Positions 7,743 through 17,321 are shown, counted from the first letter of the stretch. The stretch is 64,000 nucleotides of DNA from Pseudoxanthomonas sp. CF125 (GCF_900104085.1 NZ_FNLD01000002.1:867853-931852), one strand, 5' to 3'. Numbers and translations: made by a program. Notes: generated by a model not told the origin, from the letters alone.

Positions 7743-9512
7743 TCAGCTTTTTGCCGCCCAAGTATCCCGCAGCGTCACACTGCGATTGAATACCGGCACC
7801 TCGCTACGGTGATCCCGGCGGTCGGCGACGAAATAACCGATGCGCTCGAACTGGAACGACTGCTCTGGTTCAGCGCTGGCGGCCGCCGGTTCCACATAGC
7901 CTTGCACCGACTTGCGCGATTCGGGATTCAGGTAATCCTGGTAGGTCTTGCCTTCCGATTCGTCGTCCGGATCGGGCACGGTGAACAGGCGGTCGTACAG
8001 GCGGAATTCGGCCGGCACCGCATGCCTGGCGCTGACCCAGTGGATGGTGCCCTTGATCTTGCGCTCGGCGCCTTGCATGCCGGGGCGCGATTCGGGATCC
8101 AGCCAGCCGCGCAGTTCGACGATTTCACCGGCCTGGTTCTTGACCACTTCATCGCAACGCACGATGCCGGCGCCGCGCAGGCGCACTTCGCCGCCGGGAA
8201 TCAGCCGTTTGAAGCCCTTGGGCGGCACTTCGGCGAAATCCTCGCGTTCGATCCACAGCTCGCGCGAGAACGGAATCCCGCGTTTGCCGAAGCTTTCGTC
8301 CTTCGGGTGGTTGGAAAACGTCAGCGTCTCGTCGTGGTCTTCCGGCAGATTCGCAAGCACCAACTTGACCGGATCGATCACCGCCATCCGCCGCGGCGCG
8401 GCCGCGTCCAGATCGTCGCGCAGGCTGCCTTCCAGTACGCTGAAATCGATCAGCGAGTTCTGCTTGCTGATGCCCACCCGGTCGATCAGCAAGCGCAGCG
8501 AGGCCGGCGTATAGCCGCGGCGGCGCAGGCCTTGCAGGGTCGGCATGCGCGGATCGTCCCAGCCGTCCACCAGCTTGTCGCCCACCAGCGTGGTCAGCTT
8601 GCGCTTGCTCATCACCGTGTAGTTGATGTTGAGGCGGGAGAATTCGATCTGGCGCGGCTTGGCGGCTTCCTTCGGCAGGCCGCGGTCCAGCAGCGGCTGC
8701 AGCAATTCGGGATGCGCAGTCAGCGCCACCTTGTCCACGCACCAGTCGTACAACGGCCGGTGGTCCTCGAATTCCAGCGTGCACAGCGAATGGGTGATGC
8801 CTTCGATCGCATCGCCCAGGGCATGGGCGAAGTCGTACATCGGATAGATTGGCCAGGCGTTGCCGGTGTTCTGGTGTTCGACGTGCTTGATGCGGTACAG
8901 CGCGGGATCGCGCAGGTTCATGTTGCCGCTGGCCATGTCGATCTTGGCGCGCAGGGTGCGCGCGCCGTCCGGGAACTCGCCCGCGCGCATGCGCCTGAAC
9001 AGATCGAGATTCTCCTCGATCGGGCGATTGCGGAACGGCGATTCGCGCCCCGGTGTGGTCAGGGTGCCGCGATACTCGCGCATGGCCTGCACGTCCAGGT
9101 CGTCCACGTAGGCCAGACCGTCGCGGATGAGCTTTTCGGCGGCCAGGTAATAGACGCCGAAGTAATCCGACGCATGCCGCAACGAAGCCCACTCGAAGCC
9201 CAGCCAGCGCACGTCGTCCTGGATGGCGGCGACGAACTCGGGGTCTTCCTTGGCCGGATTGGTGTCGTCGAAGCGCAGATTGCAGACACCGCCGAATTCG
9301 CCGGCGATGCCGAAATTCAGGCAGATCGCCTTGGCGTGCCCGATGTGCAGGTAACCATTGGGCTCGGGCGGGAAACGGGTATGGACGACCGCGTGCTTGC
9401 CGCCTGCCAGGTCCTCGCGGACGATCTGGCGGATGAAGTCGTTCTTCTCTCCGGCCGCGGGAGTTGCGTGGGCATCGTGAGGCGCGGGAGTATCGGAAGG
9501 TGCAGCGGACAT
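7743..9512 (-). CDS. glnS: Glutaminyl-tRNA synthetase
   Basis: Class I aminoacyl-tRNA synthetase that charges tRNA-Gln, 589 aa. The HIGH signature is at residues 56-59 (PNGYLHIGHAK), the KMSKS-type loop VMSKRKL near residue 300, and the C-terminal beta-barrel anticodon-binding part is complete. The ATG at 9510-9512 fits the family; an in-frame GTG 30 bases upstream lacks a ribosome site. The first 22 residues are an Ala/Pro-rich extension before the conserved FIRQIVREDL. A tRNA-Gln(TTG) gene lies at 51683 in this window. Confidence 0.95.
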   Translation of the reverse strand: MSAAPSDTPAPHDAHATPAAGEKNDFIRQIVREDLAGGKHAVVHTRFPPEPNGYLHIGHAKAICLNFGIAGEFGGVCNLRFDDTNPAKEDPEFVAAIQDDVRWLGFEWASLRHASDYFGVYYLAAEKLIRDGLAYVDDLDVQAMREYRGTLTTPGRESPFRNRPIEENLDLFRRMRAGEFPDGARTLRAKIDMASGNMNLRDPALYRIKHVEHQNTGNAWPIYPMYDFAHALGDAIEGITHSLCTLEFEDHRPLYDWCVDKVALTAHPELLQPLLDRGLPKEAAKPRQIEFSRLNINYTVMSKRKLTTLVGDKLVDGWDDPRMPTLQGLRRRGYTPASLRLLIDRVGISKQNSLIDFSVLEGSLRDDLDAAAPRRMAVIDPVKLVLANLPEDHDETLTFSNHPKDESFGKRGIPFSRELWIEREDFAEVPPKGFKRLIPGGEVRLRGAGIVRCDEVVKNQAGEIVELRGWLDPESRPGMQGAERKIKGTIHWVSARHAVPAEFRLYDRLFTVPDPDDESEGKTYQDYLNPESRKSVQGYVEPAAASAEPEQSFQFERIGYFVADRRDHRSEVPVFNRSVTLRDTWAAKS

Positions 9513-9636
9513 GCGGTGAGGGAGCCTTGCGTTCGGGGTCACAGTTTAGCCGACGCGCCTGTGCACTTCCTGCGAGCAGGCCGTGGTTTTGCTCGGAACT
9601 GGGGTTACTCTGGGTCCGGTGTCCGGGGGAGCCGCC

Positions 9637-9900
9637 GTGCAAGTCGTTTATCGCGCAAACAACCTGATCGAGGCCCATCTGGCCAAGCATGCGCTGGAAG
9701 GCTTGGATATTCCGGTGTTCATTTTTGGCGAATCCCTGCTGGGAGGTGCGGGCGAGCTGCCGCTGTTCGGCGTTTTGCGGGTCTGCGTGCCCGATCCCTA
9801 CGTCGAAGAGGCGACTGCCTACCTCAAGGAGCTGCCGCTGGAGCAGGGTTGCGAGGACCATGGCGAGGGAGATCCGGGTGCGTTGCCTGCCACGGGGTAG
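9637..9900 (+). CDS. DUF2007-type small protein
   Basis: 87 aa, matching the small proteins with a DUF2007 domain: VVYRANNLIEAHLAKHALEG, then an ESLLGGAGELP loop and VCVPDPYVEEATAYL. Role unproven; the family is called putative signal-transducing. The GTG at 9637 follows GGGGGAG at ideal spacing, so I prefer it to the longer frame from 9583. Its last 41 bases overlap the start of the diguanylate cyclase gene in another frame, implying coupled expression. Confidence 0.7.
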   Translation: MQVVYRANNLIEAHLAKHALEGLDIPVFIFGESLLGGAGELPLFGVLRVCVPDPYVEEATAYLKELPLEQGCEDHGEGDPGALPATG

Positions 9901-12121
9901 TAATCCGTGTTTGCGCCTCCTGCGGGGCACGGGCGCCTGGTGGCTGGCTTGGGGCCTGTGGGTCCTGTTCTTGACCATGGCCTGGGAAGGCATTGCGCAC
10001 GCCCAGGGCCCTGTGGCCCCGGCCCTGGAAATCCCGGTCGCCTTGGAATTGCTGGACGCGCAACCGCGCGCGCACCTCAGCCTGGACGGCCGCGGCGTGG
10101 TGCTTCCGCCGGAGGGAAGTCCGGCGCGGTTCCGGTTGCGCTTCGATCTGCCCAGCCGCGGCCCGGACGAGTCGCCTTGGCAGCTTAGATTCAATCGCGT
10201 CGAGCTGAAGGAACTGCGGTTGCAAGCACCCGGCTGGCGCCCGCCGGTACAGGATTTCTTTCATCCCCAGCCCCACGACGGGCTGTTGCCGATGACCTTT
10301 TCGCAAACACTGCCCGCCCATTGGCGCGGACCGGTCAGCGTCGATGTGATCGCCAGCAGCGAACTGGCGCGCACCTTGCGCCCGCAGGTCGTGCGCATGG
10401 CGCTGGGAGCCGAGCAGGACAAAAGGGAATTGGCCGTCGCGGTGGCTTTGTATGCCTGCATGCTGGTGCTGGCCATCGTCGCGATATCGCTTTGCCTGGG
10501 CGCGCGCGAGCTCGCGTTCCTGAGCTTCCTGGCCTTCGTCAGCACCTCGTTCCTGTTGATGATGGTGGTCAACGGGCATGCCTATACGGCTCCCTTCCTG
10601 GCCTGGCTGAAGCCGCTGGGCGGGCAGGGCACCAATATCGCCATGCTGCTGGTGAGCGCGTCCGGAATCTGCACCGCGCGCGATTTCGCGGGGCGGCGTC
10701 CGGACAACTTCTGGCTGCGCTGGATCCCCGTTGCCGGCGCTTCGGCGATGGCCGCGCTTGCCGCGGCCGGGTTGTGCGGTCTCGCATTCGCTCCGGAGAC
10801 CATGCAGATACTGGTGATCGTGGGGTGGGCGGCGGCGGCCGTACTTGCCATGCTCGCCTTCTTCGGCGCCATCATGCGCAAGGCATGGCTGGGGTGGCCG
10901 CTGCTGACCGCACTGATCATGCTGGGCGTCAGTTGCACGATGTTCGAGCTGAGCGTGCGTGGAATGGCGCATCCGTTCTGGGGCCGGTTCGGCTACCAGA
11001 TCGGGCTGGTGCTGGTCGCCGTGGTGCTGGTGGTCGCGCTGATCGGCCGTATCGCCGATTTCCGCCTGAAGCACGAGCAGGAACGCATGGCCCGCAAGGC
11101 CGGCGAACAGCGGCTGTTGCAGCAGCAGGCCTATACCGATCTGGCCGACCTGCTGCGCAAGCGCCTGCGCGAAGTCGCCCCCAAGGATATGGAGTGGTAC
11201 GCGGTTCAAATGGCGATGGAAAGTCTGCTGCCCTGGCTGCAGTTGAATTCGGCCACCATCGTCCTTTCGCGTCCTGGCTACGACCAGACCCGGATCACCG
11301 AGCCGGTCACCCATACCTCGCGCATGTCCGCGTTGATCGACGTCAACGATGCGACGCTGCGCGCGGTGGCGCAGCGCAAGTCGCCGATGACCGAGCTGAT
11401 CATGAATCCGGTGCCGGGAAGCGCGCAGTCGCGTGCGGCGAGCATGGTCTATGCGGCGGTGCCGCTGACCACGGGCAAGGGCGACGTGGGCGTGGCCCTG
11501 CTGGAGCGGGTGGGTCCGCAAGCATTCAGTGCCGAAGAGCTCGCATTGGCCGAACAGTTCGGGCATCTGGTATTGCAGCAAACCGCCGAAGCCCGCGAGA
11601 CGCATAAACTGCGACGTTCGGCCGAGTTGGACGCACTGACCGGCATGCTCAACCGCAATGCCATCGACCTGGCGCTGCGGCATGCTTTTATCGAAGCCCA
11701 CAAATACGATCAGACCTTGGCCTTGCTGTTCATTGATGTGGACGGGTTCAAGCTGGTCAACGACACCTATGGCCATGCCTGCGGCGATCAATGCCTCAAG
11801 CATCTGGCCCAGGTCCTGATCCGAACCTTGCGGCCGGGCGATCTGCTGGGACGATACGGCGGCGAGGAGTTCCTGGTGCTGCTGCCCGGACCGAAGGAGG
11901 GACAGGCGTGGGAAATCGGCGAGCGGATCCGTCTGCAGATCGAAGAGTCGGCGGTGGACTGGCAGGGCCAGCCGGTGAAATTGACGGTCAGCGTGGGCGT
12001 AGCGACGCGTCTTGCCCACGAACAGGCTCCGGCCGCGGCTTTGGAAAGGGCAGACCGCGCGCTTTACGCGGCCAAGCACGAGGGCCGCAACCGGGTGGTT
12101 CTGGCAGCCCGGAATCCTTGA
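9860..12121 (+). CDS. Membrane diguanylate cyclase, 7TM sensor plus GAF plus GGDEF
   Basis: 753 aa. Makes cyclic di-GMP from two GTP. Order: N-terminal signal/anchor (15-45), an exported 7TMR-DISM-like sensory domain (about 50-190), seven or eight membrane helices (about 190-400), a short coiled linker, a GAF-like domain (about 440-590) and GGDEF (about 600-750). The active-site loop is GGEEF near residue 667, with RPGD exactly five residues before it: a complete product-inhibition I-site, so the enzyme should be active and feedback-controlled. ATG at 9860 follows GAGGACC inside the DUF2007 gene. Confidence 0.88.
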   Translation: MAREIRVRCLPRGSNPCLRLLRGTGAWWLAWGLWVLFLTMAWEGIAHAQGPVAPALEIPVALELLDAQPRAHLSLDGRGVVLPPEGSPARFRLRFDLPSRGPDESPWQLRFNRVELKELRLQAPGWRPPVQDFFHPQPHDGLLPMTFSQTLPAHWRGPVSVDVIASSELARTLRPQVVRMALGAEQDKRELAVAVALYACMLVLAIVAISLCLGARELAFLSFLAFVSTSFLLMMVVNGHAYTAPFLAWLKPLGGQGTNIAMLLVSASGICTARDFAGRRPDNFWLRWIPVAGASAMAALAAAGLCGLAFAPETMQILVIVGWAAAAVLAMLAFFGAIMRKAWLGWPLLTALIMLGVSCTMFELSVRGMAHPFWGRFGYQIGLVLVAVVLVVALIGRIADFRLKHEQERMARKAGEQRLLQQQAYTDLADLLRKRLREVAPKDMEWYAVQMAMESLLPWLQLNSATIVLSRPGYDQTRITEPVTHTSRMSALIDVNDATLRAVAQRKSPMTELIMNPVPGSAQSRAASMVYAAVPLTTGKGDVGVALLERVGPQAFSAEELALAEQFGHLVLQQTAEARETHKLRRSAELDALTGMLNRNAIDLALRHAFIEAHKYDQTLALLFIDVDGFKLVNDTYGHACGDQCLKHLAQVLIRTLRPGDLLGRYGGEEFLVLLPGPKEGQAWEIGERIRLQIEESAVDWQGQPVKLTVSVGVATRLAHEQAPAAALERADRALYAAKHEGRNRVVLAARNP

Positions 12122-12169
12122 AACAAGTACTCAACGCAAGCGTCCGATGGACACAATGCTCTTCGTCCT

Positions 12170-12197
12170 TGTAGAGCCGAGCAAGCTAGGCTCTACA
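12170..12197. repeat. Palindromic repeat, TGTAGAGCCGAGC family
   Basis: A single 28-base palindrome starting TGTAGAGCCGAGC, with one mismatch in the loop-side stem. The paired form is at 14860-14927, and a degenerate copy is near 32226. Lies between convergent genes (diguanylate cyclase and the exported unknown), so it may act as a terminator stem, though no U-run follows. Confidence 0.75.
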
Positions 12198-12233
12198 CGG
12201 ACGAAAGCAAAAGTGCCTGCTCTTGCGCGCGGA

Positions 12234-12869
12234 TCAAAGCCGCGTGATGCCGCACACGTAGACCATTTCGCATGCGCCGCCGCCGGTGTCCTCGCGTGTG
12301 GTCGAACTGCGCCAGCGCCAGCCGTCGGCTGCGTTGGCCTCTATCAGCCAGCCGTCGATGCGCACGTTGTCGCCTTTGCGGATCGCTTCCAGCGCATCGG
12401 CAACGGCCGCATCGGCGGGAATCATGTGCATGTTGGCGCTGCTGGTGGTTATCTCGTGGGGCGATAGCGGCGGTTCCCGTTCCCATTGGTAGTGGTACCA
12501 GCGCGAGGACTGGCTGATGCTCAGCTGCGACACCACGCTGTCTTCGCGCATGCGCTCCCAGCCCAGGGCCAGATCGGTAGGAGACAGCTCCGCCTCGCGG
12601 CCCCTGCGGTAGTCCTCGCGCGAAAGCACGCGCGCATCGACACTGAAGCCGGCCAGCGGCTTCAGCGTAGCCGCCGTTAGCGTGAAGGGACGCAGCGAGT
12701 CCGGTACATCGCTTTGCAGCGGCGGATTCCCTTTACTCACCGCTGGTGGAAGCGGACAACCCTGACTGGTCGCCGACGCCTGCGCCGCCCCTTGCGGCGA
12801 GCGCGACGAAAACCACCAGACCAGCGCCATCAGCGCCGCGCCTGCGAACAGAACGGTGCGCAGCTTCAC
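12234..12869 (-). CDS. Exported or membrane-anchored protein of unknown function
   Basis: 211 aa, family not recognised. The N-terminal 22 residues ([19 protein letters not shown]) are a signal anchor. The rest is soluble, with several tryptophans ([20 protein letters not shown]) and a final CEMVYVCG pair of cysteines that could form a disulfide in the periplasm. It starts with GTG overlapping the tal stop as GTGA, so it is co-translated with transaldolase; that pairing gives no obvious clue to function. Confidence 0.65.
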   Translation of the reverse strand: MKLRTVLFAGAALMALVWWFSSRSPQGAAQASATSQGCPLPPAVSKGNPPLQSDVPDSLRPFTLTAATLKPLAGFSVDARVLSREDYRRGREAELSPTDLALGWERMREDSVVSQLSISQSSRWYHYQWEREPPLSPHEITTSSANMHMIPADAAVADALEAIRKGDNVRIDGWLIEANAADGWRWRSSTTREDTGGGACEMVYVCGITRL

Positions 12870-13834
12870 GCGGACGCGGATAGCCGGTCGGCAATGGTCT
12901 GGCGCAGGCCTACCAGATCCTTGGCGAAGGCAGCGATGCCATCGCGCAGTTTTTCGGTCGCCATCGCGTCGTCCGCCAGGTCCTTGGCGAAGCGCGCCGC
13001 GTCGATGGGCGTATCGGTATTGGTTTCCGGCTTGGCGGGCGAAAGCTTGCGCGGCAGTTCGCCGGTTTCCGCCTCAAGTTTCTCCAGCAGATCCGGCGAG
13101 ATGGTCAGGCGGTCGCAACCGGCCAGCGCTTCGATCTGCGCGGTGGAGCGGAACGAGGCGCCCATCACCACCGTCGACGATCCGCGGCGCTTGAATTCAT
13201 CGTAGACGCCGCGCACGAATACCACGCCCGGGTCCGCATCGATGCTCGCCGGCGTCTCGCCGCGCGCCACATACCAATCCAGAATCCTGCCCACGAACGG
13301 CGAAATCAGGAACGCGCCCGCTTCCGAACAGGCCAGGGCCTGGGTGCGGTTGAAGATCAGGGTCAGGTTGCAGTCGATGCCGTCGCGCTGCAGTCGGCGC
13401 GCCGCTTCCACGCCTTCCCAGGTAGCGGCGACCTTGATCAGGATGCGTTCGCTGCCGATGCCGCGCGCGGCGTACATGTCGATGAACTTGTGCGCCTTCT
13501 TCACCGTGGCTTCGGTGTCGTGGGCCAGATCGGCGTCCACTTCGGTCGATACGCGTCCCGGGACGAGTCCGGCCAGGGCCGAACCCACCGCGATGGTCAG
13601 CCGGTCCACCACCTCTTCGACCAGCGCTTGCTTGTCGCCCGATTGCGTGCGCGCCCAGGCCAGTTCTGTTTCGATGGCGTCCGCGTAGACCGGCAGATCC
13701 AGCGCCTTGCGCACCAGGGTAGGGTTGGTGGTGCAGTCGACCGGGCGCAGACGCTTGACTGCGTCGAAGTCGCCGGTATCGGCGACCACGACGGAAAGTT
13801 CGCGGAGTTGTTGCAGTTTCGATGCGGAGGTCAT
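12866..13834 (-). CDS. tal: Transaldolase
   Basis: 322 aa. Moves the dihydroxyacetone unit from sedoheptulose-7-phosphate to glyceraldehyde-3-phosphate in the non-oxidative pentose phosphate pathway. The signature DCTTNPTLV is at residues 33-41; the Schiff-base lysine is Lys134 in [11 protein letters not shown], matching Lys132 of E. coli TalB. ATG at 13832-13834. It lies just after oxyR-ahpF-ahpC on the same strand (29 bases from the oxyR stop), so transaldolase, which supports NADPH supply, may share oxidative-stress expression; that is an inference. Confidence 0.93.
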   Translation of the reverse strand: MTSASKLQQLRELSVVVADTGDFDAVKRLRPVDCTTNPTLVRKALDLPVYADAIETELAWARTQSGDKQALVEEVVDRLTIAVGSALAGLVPGRVSTEVDADLAHDTEATVKKAHKFIDMYAARGIGSERILIKVAATWEGVEAARRLQRDGIDCNLTLIFNRTQALACSEAGAFLISPFVGRILDWYVARGETPASIDADPGVVFVRGVYDEFKRRGSSTVVMGASFRSTAQIEALAGCDRLTISPDLLEKLEAETGELPRKLSPAKPETNTDTPIDAARFAKDLADDAMATEKLRDGIAAFAKDLVGLRQTIADRLSASA

Positions 13835-13862
13835 GGTGCTTTGATTGTCCTGATAGGGGGCT

Positions 13863-14828
13863 TCAGTGGCGTTTGCCGGCAGACTTCCTGCCCGGAGACG
13901 GTGGCGGCTGCAGGCCGATTTCGGGAGTGGGCGAGAATAGCTCCGCCGGCAGCTCGGAGAATACCTTCGACAGCTCCAGCAGGAACCCGGCCATTGCCGA
14001 ACTCCTGCGCCATAGCATCGCAATCTGGCGGCTGGGATGCGAGTCGCTGAAGCCTAGCAAATGTATGTTCTGTGATCGGGCCACGGGCGGTTTGATCGCC
14101 AGCGTGGGTAACAGGGTGATGCCCACGTTGGCGGCGACCATCTGCCGCAGCGTTTCCAGGCTGGTGGCGCGGAATTCGGACTTCTCGTTCGCGCCCGACA
14201 GCCGGCAGACTTCCAGCGCTTGCTCGCGCAGGCAATGGCCGTCTTCCAGCAGCAGCAGTTTCTGATTGGAGAGCTCGCCCAGGCTCAGCGAATCGAGTCG
14301 GGCCAGCGGATGGTTCTCCGGTACCGCCAGCAGGAACGGTTCCTCGAACAGGAACTCGCTGTGCAGCTGATCGTCGTGCACCGGCAGCGCGAGCAGTGCG
14401 GTGTCCAGTTTGCCTTCGTGCAGGCGCGACAGCAGCACGTCGCTTTTCTCTTCCACCAGCAGCAGTTCCAGTTGCGGGAAGCGTTCGCGGATGCGCGGGA
14501 TGACATGCGGCAGCAGATAGGGGCCGAGCGTCGGGAAGATGCCCAGCCGCACCGTGCCGGCTTCCGGGTCTTGGCTGCGCCGCGCGGCTTCCTTCATCTG
14601 TTCCACTTCGGCGACGATGCGGCGCGCGCGTTCGGCGGCATCGCGGCCCGCGGGCGTCAGCATAACCTTGCGCGGCGCGCGTTCCACCAGCGACACGCCC
14701 AGCTCCTCTTCCAGCTTCCTGATCTGGGTGGACAGCGTGGGCTGGCTGACGAAGCACGCCGCCGCCGCGCGACCGAAGTGCTTGTGGTCGGCGAGAGCCA
14801 GCAGGTACTTGAGGTCGCGGAGGTTCAT
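13863..14828 (-). CDS. oxyR: Hydrogen peroxide-sensing LysR-type regulator
   Basis: 321 aa. LysR-type winged helix-turn-helix at residues 1-60 and effector domain after 90. The redox pair is exactly where E. coli OxyR has it: Cys199 and Cys208 ([18 protein letters not shown]). Oxidation to a disulfide activates the regulator, which should then drive ahpC. The ATG at 14826-14828 gives the standard [15 protein letters not shown] start; the frame upstream to 14858 only adds a TTG start. A palindromic repeat separates it from ahpF, so it may have its own promoter or depend on read-through. Confidence 0.95.
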   Translation of the reverse strand: MNLRDLKYLLALADHKHFGRAAAACFVSQPTLSTQIRKLEEELGVSLVERAPRKVMLTPAGRDAAERARRIVAEVEQMKEAARRSQDPEAGTVRLGIFPTLGPYLLPHVIPRIRERFPQLELLLVEEKSDVLLSRLHEGKLDTALLALPVHDDQLHSEFLFEEPFLLAVPENHPLARLDSLSLGELSNQKLLLLEDGHCLREQALEVCRLSGANEKSEFRATSLETLRQMVAANVGITLLPTLAIKPPVARSQNIHLLGFSDSHPSRQIAMLWRRSSAMAGFLLELSKVFSELPAELFSPTPEIGLQPPPSPGRKSAGKRH

Positions 14829-14859
14829 GGAGGAGTCTTCATGTACGGCACCTCGCAAT

Positions 14860-14927
14860 TGTAGAGCCGAGCTTGCTCGGCTGCTTTTGATTCCCGCGGA
14901 GAGCAGCCGAGCAAGCTCGGCTCTACA
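14860..14927. repeat. Paired palindromic repeat inside the ahpF-oxyR junction
   Basis: Inverted copies of a TGTAGAGCCGAGCTTGCTCG hairpin, about 16 bases apart, fill most of the 111 bases between the ahpF stop and the oxyR start. In mRNA this could fold into one long stem or two short ones and affect relative oxyR levels. Confidence 0.85.
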
Positions 14928-14939
14928 AGGCGGGTTATC

Positions 14940-16541
14940 TCAGGCGGCCCGTGCTTCTGCAACGGTTTCGGCCGGTGCGGAAGTCCGGATCAGATGGTCG
15001 AACGCGCTCAGCGCGGCCTTGGAACCTTCGCCCATCGCGATCACGATCTGCTTGTACGGCACAGTGGTCACATCGCCGGCAGCGAACACGCCGGGCAGAG
15101 AGGTCTGGCCGCGTTCGTCGACGATGATCTCGCCGCGCGGGGACAAATCGATCGTGCCCTTCAGCCACTCGGTATTGGGCAGCAGGCCGATCTGCACGAA
15201 GACGCCTTCCAGCGCCAGCGCGTGCTTCACGTTGTTGCCGCGGTCCTCGTAGACCAGGCCGTTGACCTTCTGGCCATCGCCGGTGACTTCGGTGGTCATG
15301 GCCGAGGTAACGACCTTGACGTTGGGCAGGCTGCGCAGCTTGCGCTGCAGCACTTCATCGGCGCGCAGCTGATGGTCGAATTCGATCAAGGTGACGTGGC
15401 TGACGATGCCGGCCAGATCGATGGCCGCTTCCACGCCGGAGTTGCCGCCGCCGATCACCGCCACGCGCTTGCCCTTGAACAGCGGGCCGTCGCAGTGCGG
15501 GCAGTAGGCCACGCCCTTGTTGCGGTATTCGTTCTCGCCGGGCACGTTCATCTGCCGCCAGCGCGCGCCGGTGGTCAGGATCACGGTCTTGCCTTTCAGC
15601 GAGGCGCCGTTTGCCAGCTGGATTTCGATCAATTCATCGCCGTGCACCAGTTTCTCGGCGCGCTGCAGGTTCATGATGTCCACCTCGTACTGGCGCACAT
15701 GCTGTTCGAGCTGCGCAGCCATCTTCGGGCCCTCGGTTTCCTGCACGGAGACGAAGTTCTCGATGGCCATGGTGTCCAGCACCTGGCCGCCGAAGCGTTC
15801 GGCCGCCACGCCGGTGCGGATGCCTTTGCGCGCGGCATAGATGGCCGCGGCCGCGCCGGCCGGACCGCCGCCGACGATCAGCACATCGAACGGCGCCTTG
15901 GCCGCGAGCTTCTTCGCATCGCGCGCGGCCGCGCCGGTGTCGAGCTTGGCGACGATCTCTTCCACTTCCATGCGGCCCTGGCCGAAGACTTCGCCGTTGA
16001 GATAGATGGTGGGCACCGCCATCACCTGGCGTGCCTCGACTTCCTGCTGGAATAGCGCGCCGTCGATGGCGACATGGTGGATATTGGGGTTCAGCACCGC
16101 CATCAGGTTCAGCGCTTGCACCACGTCCGGGCAATTTTGGCAGCTGAGCGAGAAATAGGTTTCGAACTTGAGCACGCCGTCAGGGCCCGGACCTTCCAGG
16201 CCCTTGATCTGTTCGATCACGTCCTGCGCCGCGCGCGAGGGATGGCCGCCGACCTGCAGCAGCGCCAGCACCAGCGAGGTGAACTCGTGGCCCATCGGGA
16301 TACCCGCGAAACGCAGGTGGATGTCGTGGCCCGGGCTGTTGAGCGCGAAAGACGGCGTATGCGCATCGGCATCGCGACGTTCGGTCAGGCTGATCTTGTC
16401 GGAGAGCAGGACCAGCTCGCCGAGCAGTTCCTCCATCTCGCGGGATTTTTCGCTGTCGTCCAGCGACGCCACGATTTCGATCGGGCGCGTCACCTTCTGG
16501 AGGTAGGCCTGCAACTGGGTCTTCAGATCGGCATCAAGCAT
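14940..16541 (-). CDS. ahpF: Alkyl hydroperoxide reductase subunit F (NADH:peroxiredoxin disulfide reductase)
   Basis: 533 aa. Passes electrons from NADH through FAD and two disulfides to AhpC. The N-terminal double thioredoxin-fold domain carries Cys134-x-x-Cys137 (SCQNCPDV). The FAD site is [18 protein letters not shown] near residue 220, and the second redox pair is CPHCDGP near residue 347. The ATG at 16539-16541 restores the usual [14 protein letters not shown] start; the frame upstream to 16586 is extra. Follows ahpC by 108 bases containing a hairpin with a short T-run. Confidence 0.95.
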   Translation of the reverse strand: MLDADLKTQLQAYLQKVTRPIEIVASLDDSEKSREMEELLGELVLLSDKISLTERRDADAHTPSFALNSPGHDIHLRFAGIPMGHEFTSLVLALLQVGGHPSRAAQDVIEQIKGLEGPGPDGVLKFETYFSLSCQNCPDVVQALNLMAVLNPNIHHVAIDGALFQQEVEARQVMAVPTIYLNGEVFGQGRMEVEEIVAKLDTGAAARDAKKLAAKAPFDVLIVGGGPAGAAAAIYAARKGIRTGVAAERFGGQVLDTMAIENFVSVQETEGPKMAAQLEQHVRQYEVDIMNLQRAEKLVHGDELIEIQLANGASLKGKTVILTTGARWRQMNVPGENEYRNKGVAYCPHCDGPLFKGKRVAVIGGGNSGVEAAIDLAGIVSHVTLIEFDHQLRADEVLQRKLRSLPNVKVVTSAMTTEVTGDGQKVNGLVYEDRGNNVKHALALEGVFVQIGLLPNTEWLKGTIDLSPRGEIIVDERGQTSLPGVFAAGDVTTVPYKQIVIAMGEGSKAALSAFDHLIRTSAPAETVAEARAA

Positions 16542-16571
16542 GGAGTACTCGCGTGGTTGGTTCGGATAAAA

Positions 16572-16596
16572 CCCTCCCCCGCGCACGGGGGAGGGG
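16572..16596 (-). terminator. Hairpin with T-run between ahpC and ahpF (candidate leaky terminator)
   Basis: On the minus strand a GC-rich stem (CCCTCCCCC / GGGGGAGGG, loop of about 6) is followed at once by TTTT. Placed just after ahpC, it looks like a partial intrinsic terminator that would lower ahpF relative to ahpC. The short U-run makes full termination unlikely. It may also belong to the local G/C-rich repeat family. Confidence 0.55.
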
Positions 16597-16649
16597 ATCG
16601 CCTCTTTGGGGGAGGTAGGTATTGCGGAGCGTTGTTGCGAAGCCAGCGT

Positions 16650-17213
16650 TTAGATCTTGCCGACCAGGTCCAGCGAGGGGGCCAGGGTCTTTTCGCCTTC
16701 CTTCCACTTGGCCGGGCACACTTCGCCCGGGTGGCTGGCGACGTAGCGGGCGGCCTTGAGCTTGCGCAAGGTTTCGCTGATGTCGCGGGCGATGGCGTTG
16801 TCGTGGATTTCCGCGGTCTTGATCACGCCTTCGGGATTGATGATGAAGGTGCCGCGCAGGGCCAGGCCTTCCTCGTCGATATGCACGTCGAACGCGCGGG
16901 TCAGCTGGTGGGTCGGGTCGCCGATCAGCGGGAACTGCGCCTTGCCCACGGCCGGCGAAGTCTCGTGCCAGACCTTGTGCGAGAAATGCGTGTCGGTGGT
17001 GACGATGTAGACCTCGGCTCCGGCGTTCTGGAACTCGGCGTAATGGGTGGCGGCGTCTTCGACTTCGGTGGGGCAGTTGAAGGTGAAAGCGGCCGGCATG
17101 AAGATCAGCACGGACCAGTTGCCTTTCAGATCGGCGTCGGAAACCTGGATGAACTTGCCGTTGTGGAAGGCATTGGCGGTGAAGGGCTTCACTTGGGTAT
17201 TGATCAGGGACAT
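16650..17213 (-). CDS. ahpC: Alkyl hydroperoxide reductase subunit C, 2-Cys peroxiredoxin
   Basis: 187 aa. Reduces H2O2 and organic peroxides. Peroxidatic Cys47 is in FTFNCPTE (many homologues have FVCPTE), resolving Cys166 in PGEVCPAKW, both at the usual positions. First gene of ahpC-ahpF-oxyR. ATG at 17211-17213 with AAGGAAG ribosome site. Upstream lies a candidate OxyR operator, so it is likely peroxide-induced. Confidence 0.96.
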   Translation of the reverse strand: MSLINTQVKPFTANAFHNGKFIQVSDADLKGNWSVLIFMPAAFTFNCPTEVEDAATHYAEFQNAGAEVYIVTTDTHFSHKVWHETSPAVGKAQFPLIGDPTHQLTRAFDVHIDEEGLALRGTFIINPEGVIKTAEIHDNAIARDISETLRKLKAARYVASHPGEVCPAKWKEGEKTLAPSLDLVGKI

Positions 17214-17255
17214 CTATGCTTCCTTCGTTGGTGGGGTGATTGATAGGAACCGTGA

Positions 17256-17285
17256 ATGTTAGTGGCGATCGATTGATATCTCTAA
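17256..17285 (-). promoter_or_regulatory. Candidate ahpC promoter
   Basis: On the minus strand a weak -35 (TTAGAG, 17280-17285) and a -10 (TAACAT, 17256-17261) are 18 bases apart. The poor -35 touches the candidate OxyR site, as expected where an activator contacts RNA polymerase. Inferred from sequence only. Confidence 0.45.
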
Positions 17286-17321
17286 TCGATTGATGGCATT
17301 GTATTGATAGTCGATGACTAT
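17285..17321 (-). promoter_or_regulatory. Candidate OxyR operator upstream of ahpC
   Basis: Reading the minus strand from 17321 the tetramers ATAG, CTAT, ATGC and CGAT follow one another with exactly 7 bases between each. This is the OxyR arrangement ATAG-N7-CTAT-N7-ATAG-N7-CTAT: the first two are perfect, the last two match 2 of 4 and 3 of 4. It ends at the -35 of the candidate ahpC promoter and starts about 108 bases before the ATG. Confidence 0.6.

Noticed and set aside
9689..9859. Upstream extension of the diguanylate cyclase frame
   Set aside because: It overlaps the DUF2007 gene fully and has Cys/Arg-rich shadow sequence; the ATG at 9860 has a good ribosome site and is followed by a signal anchor.
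14240..14300. Possible frameshift in oxyR
   Set aside because: Reading frame, Cys199/Cys208 spacing and length are all normal.
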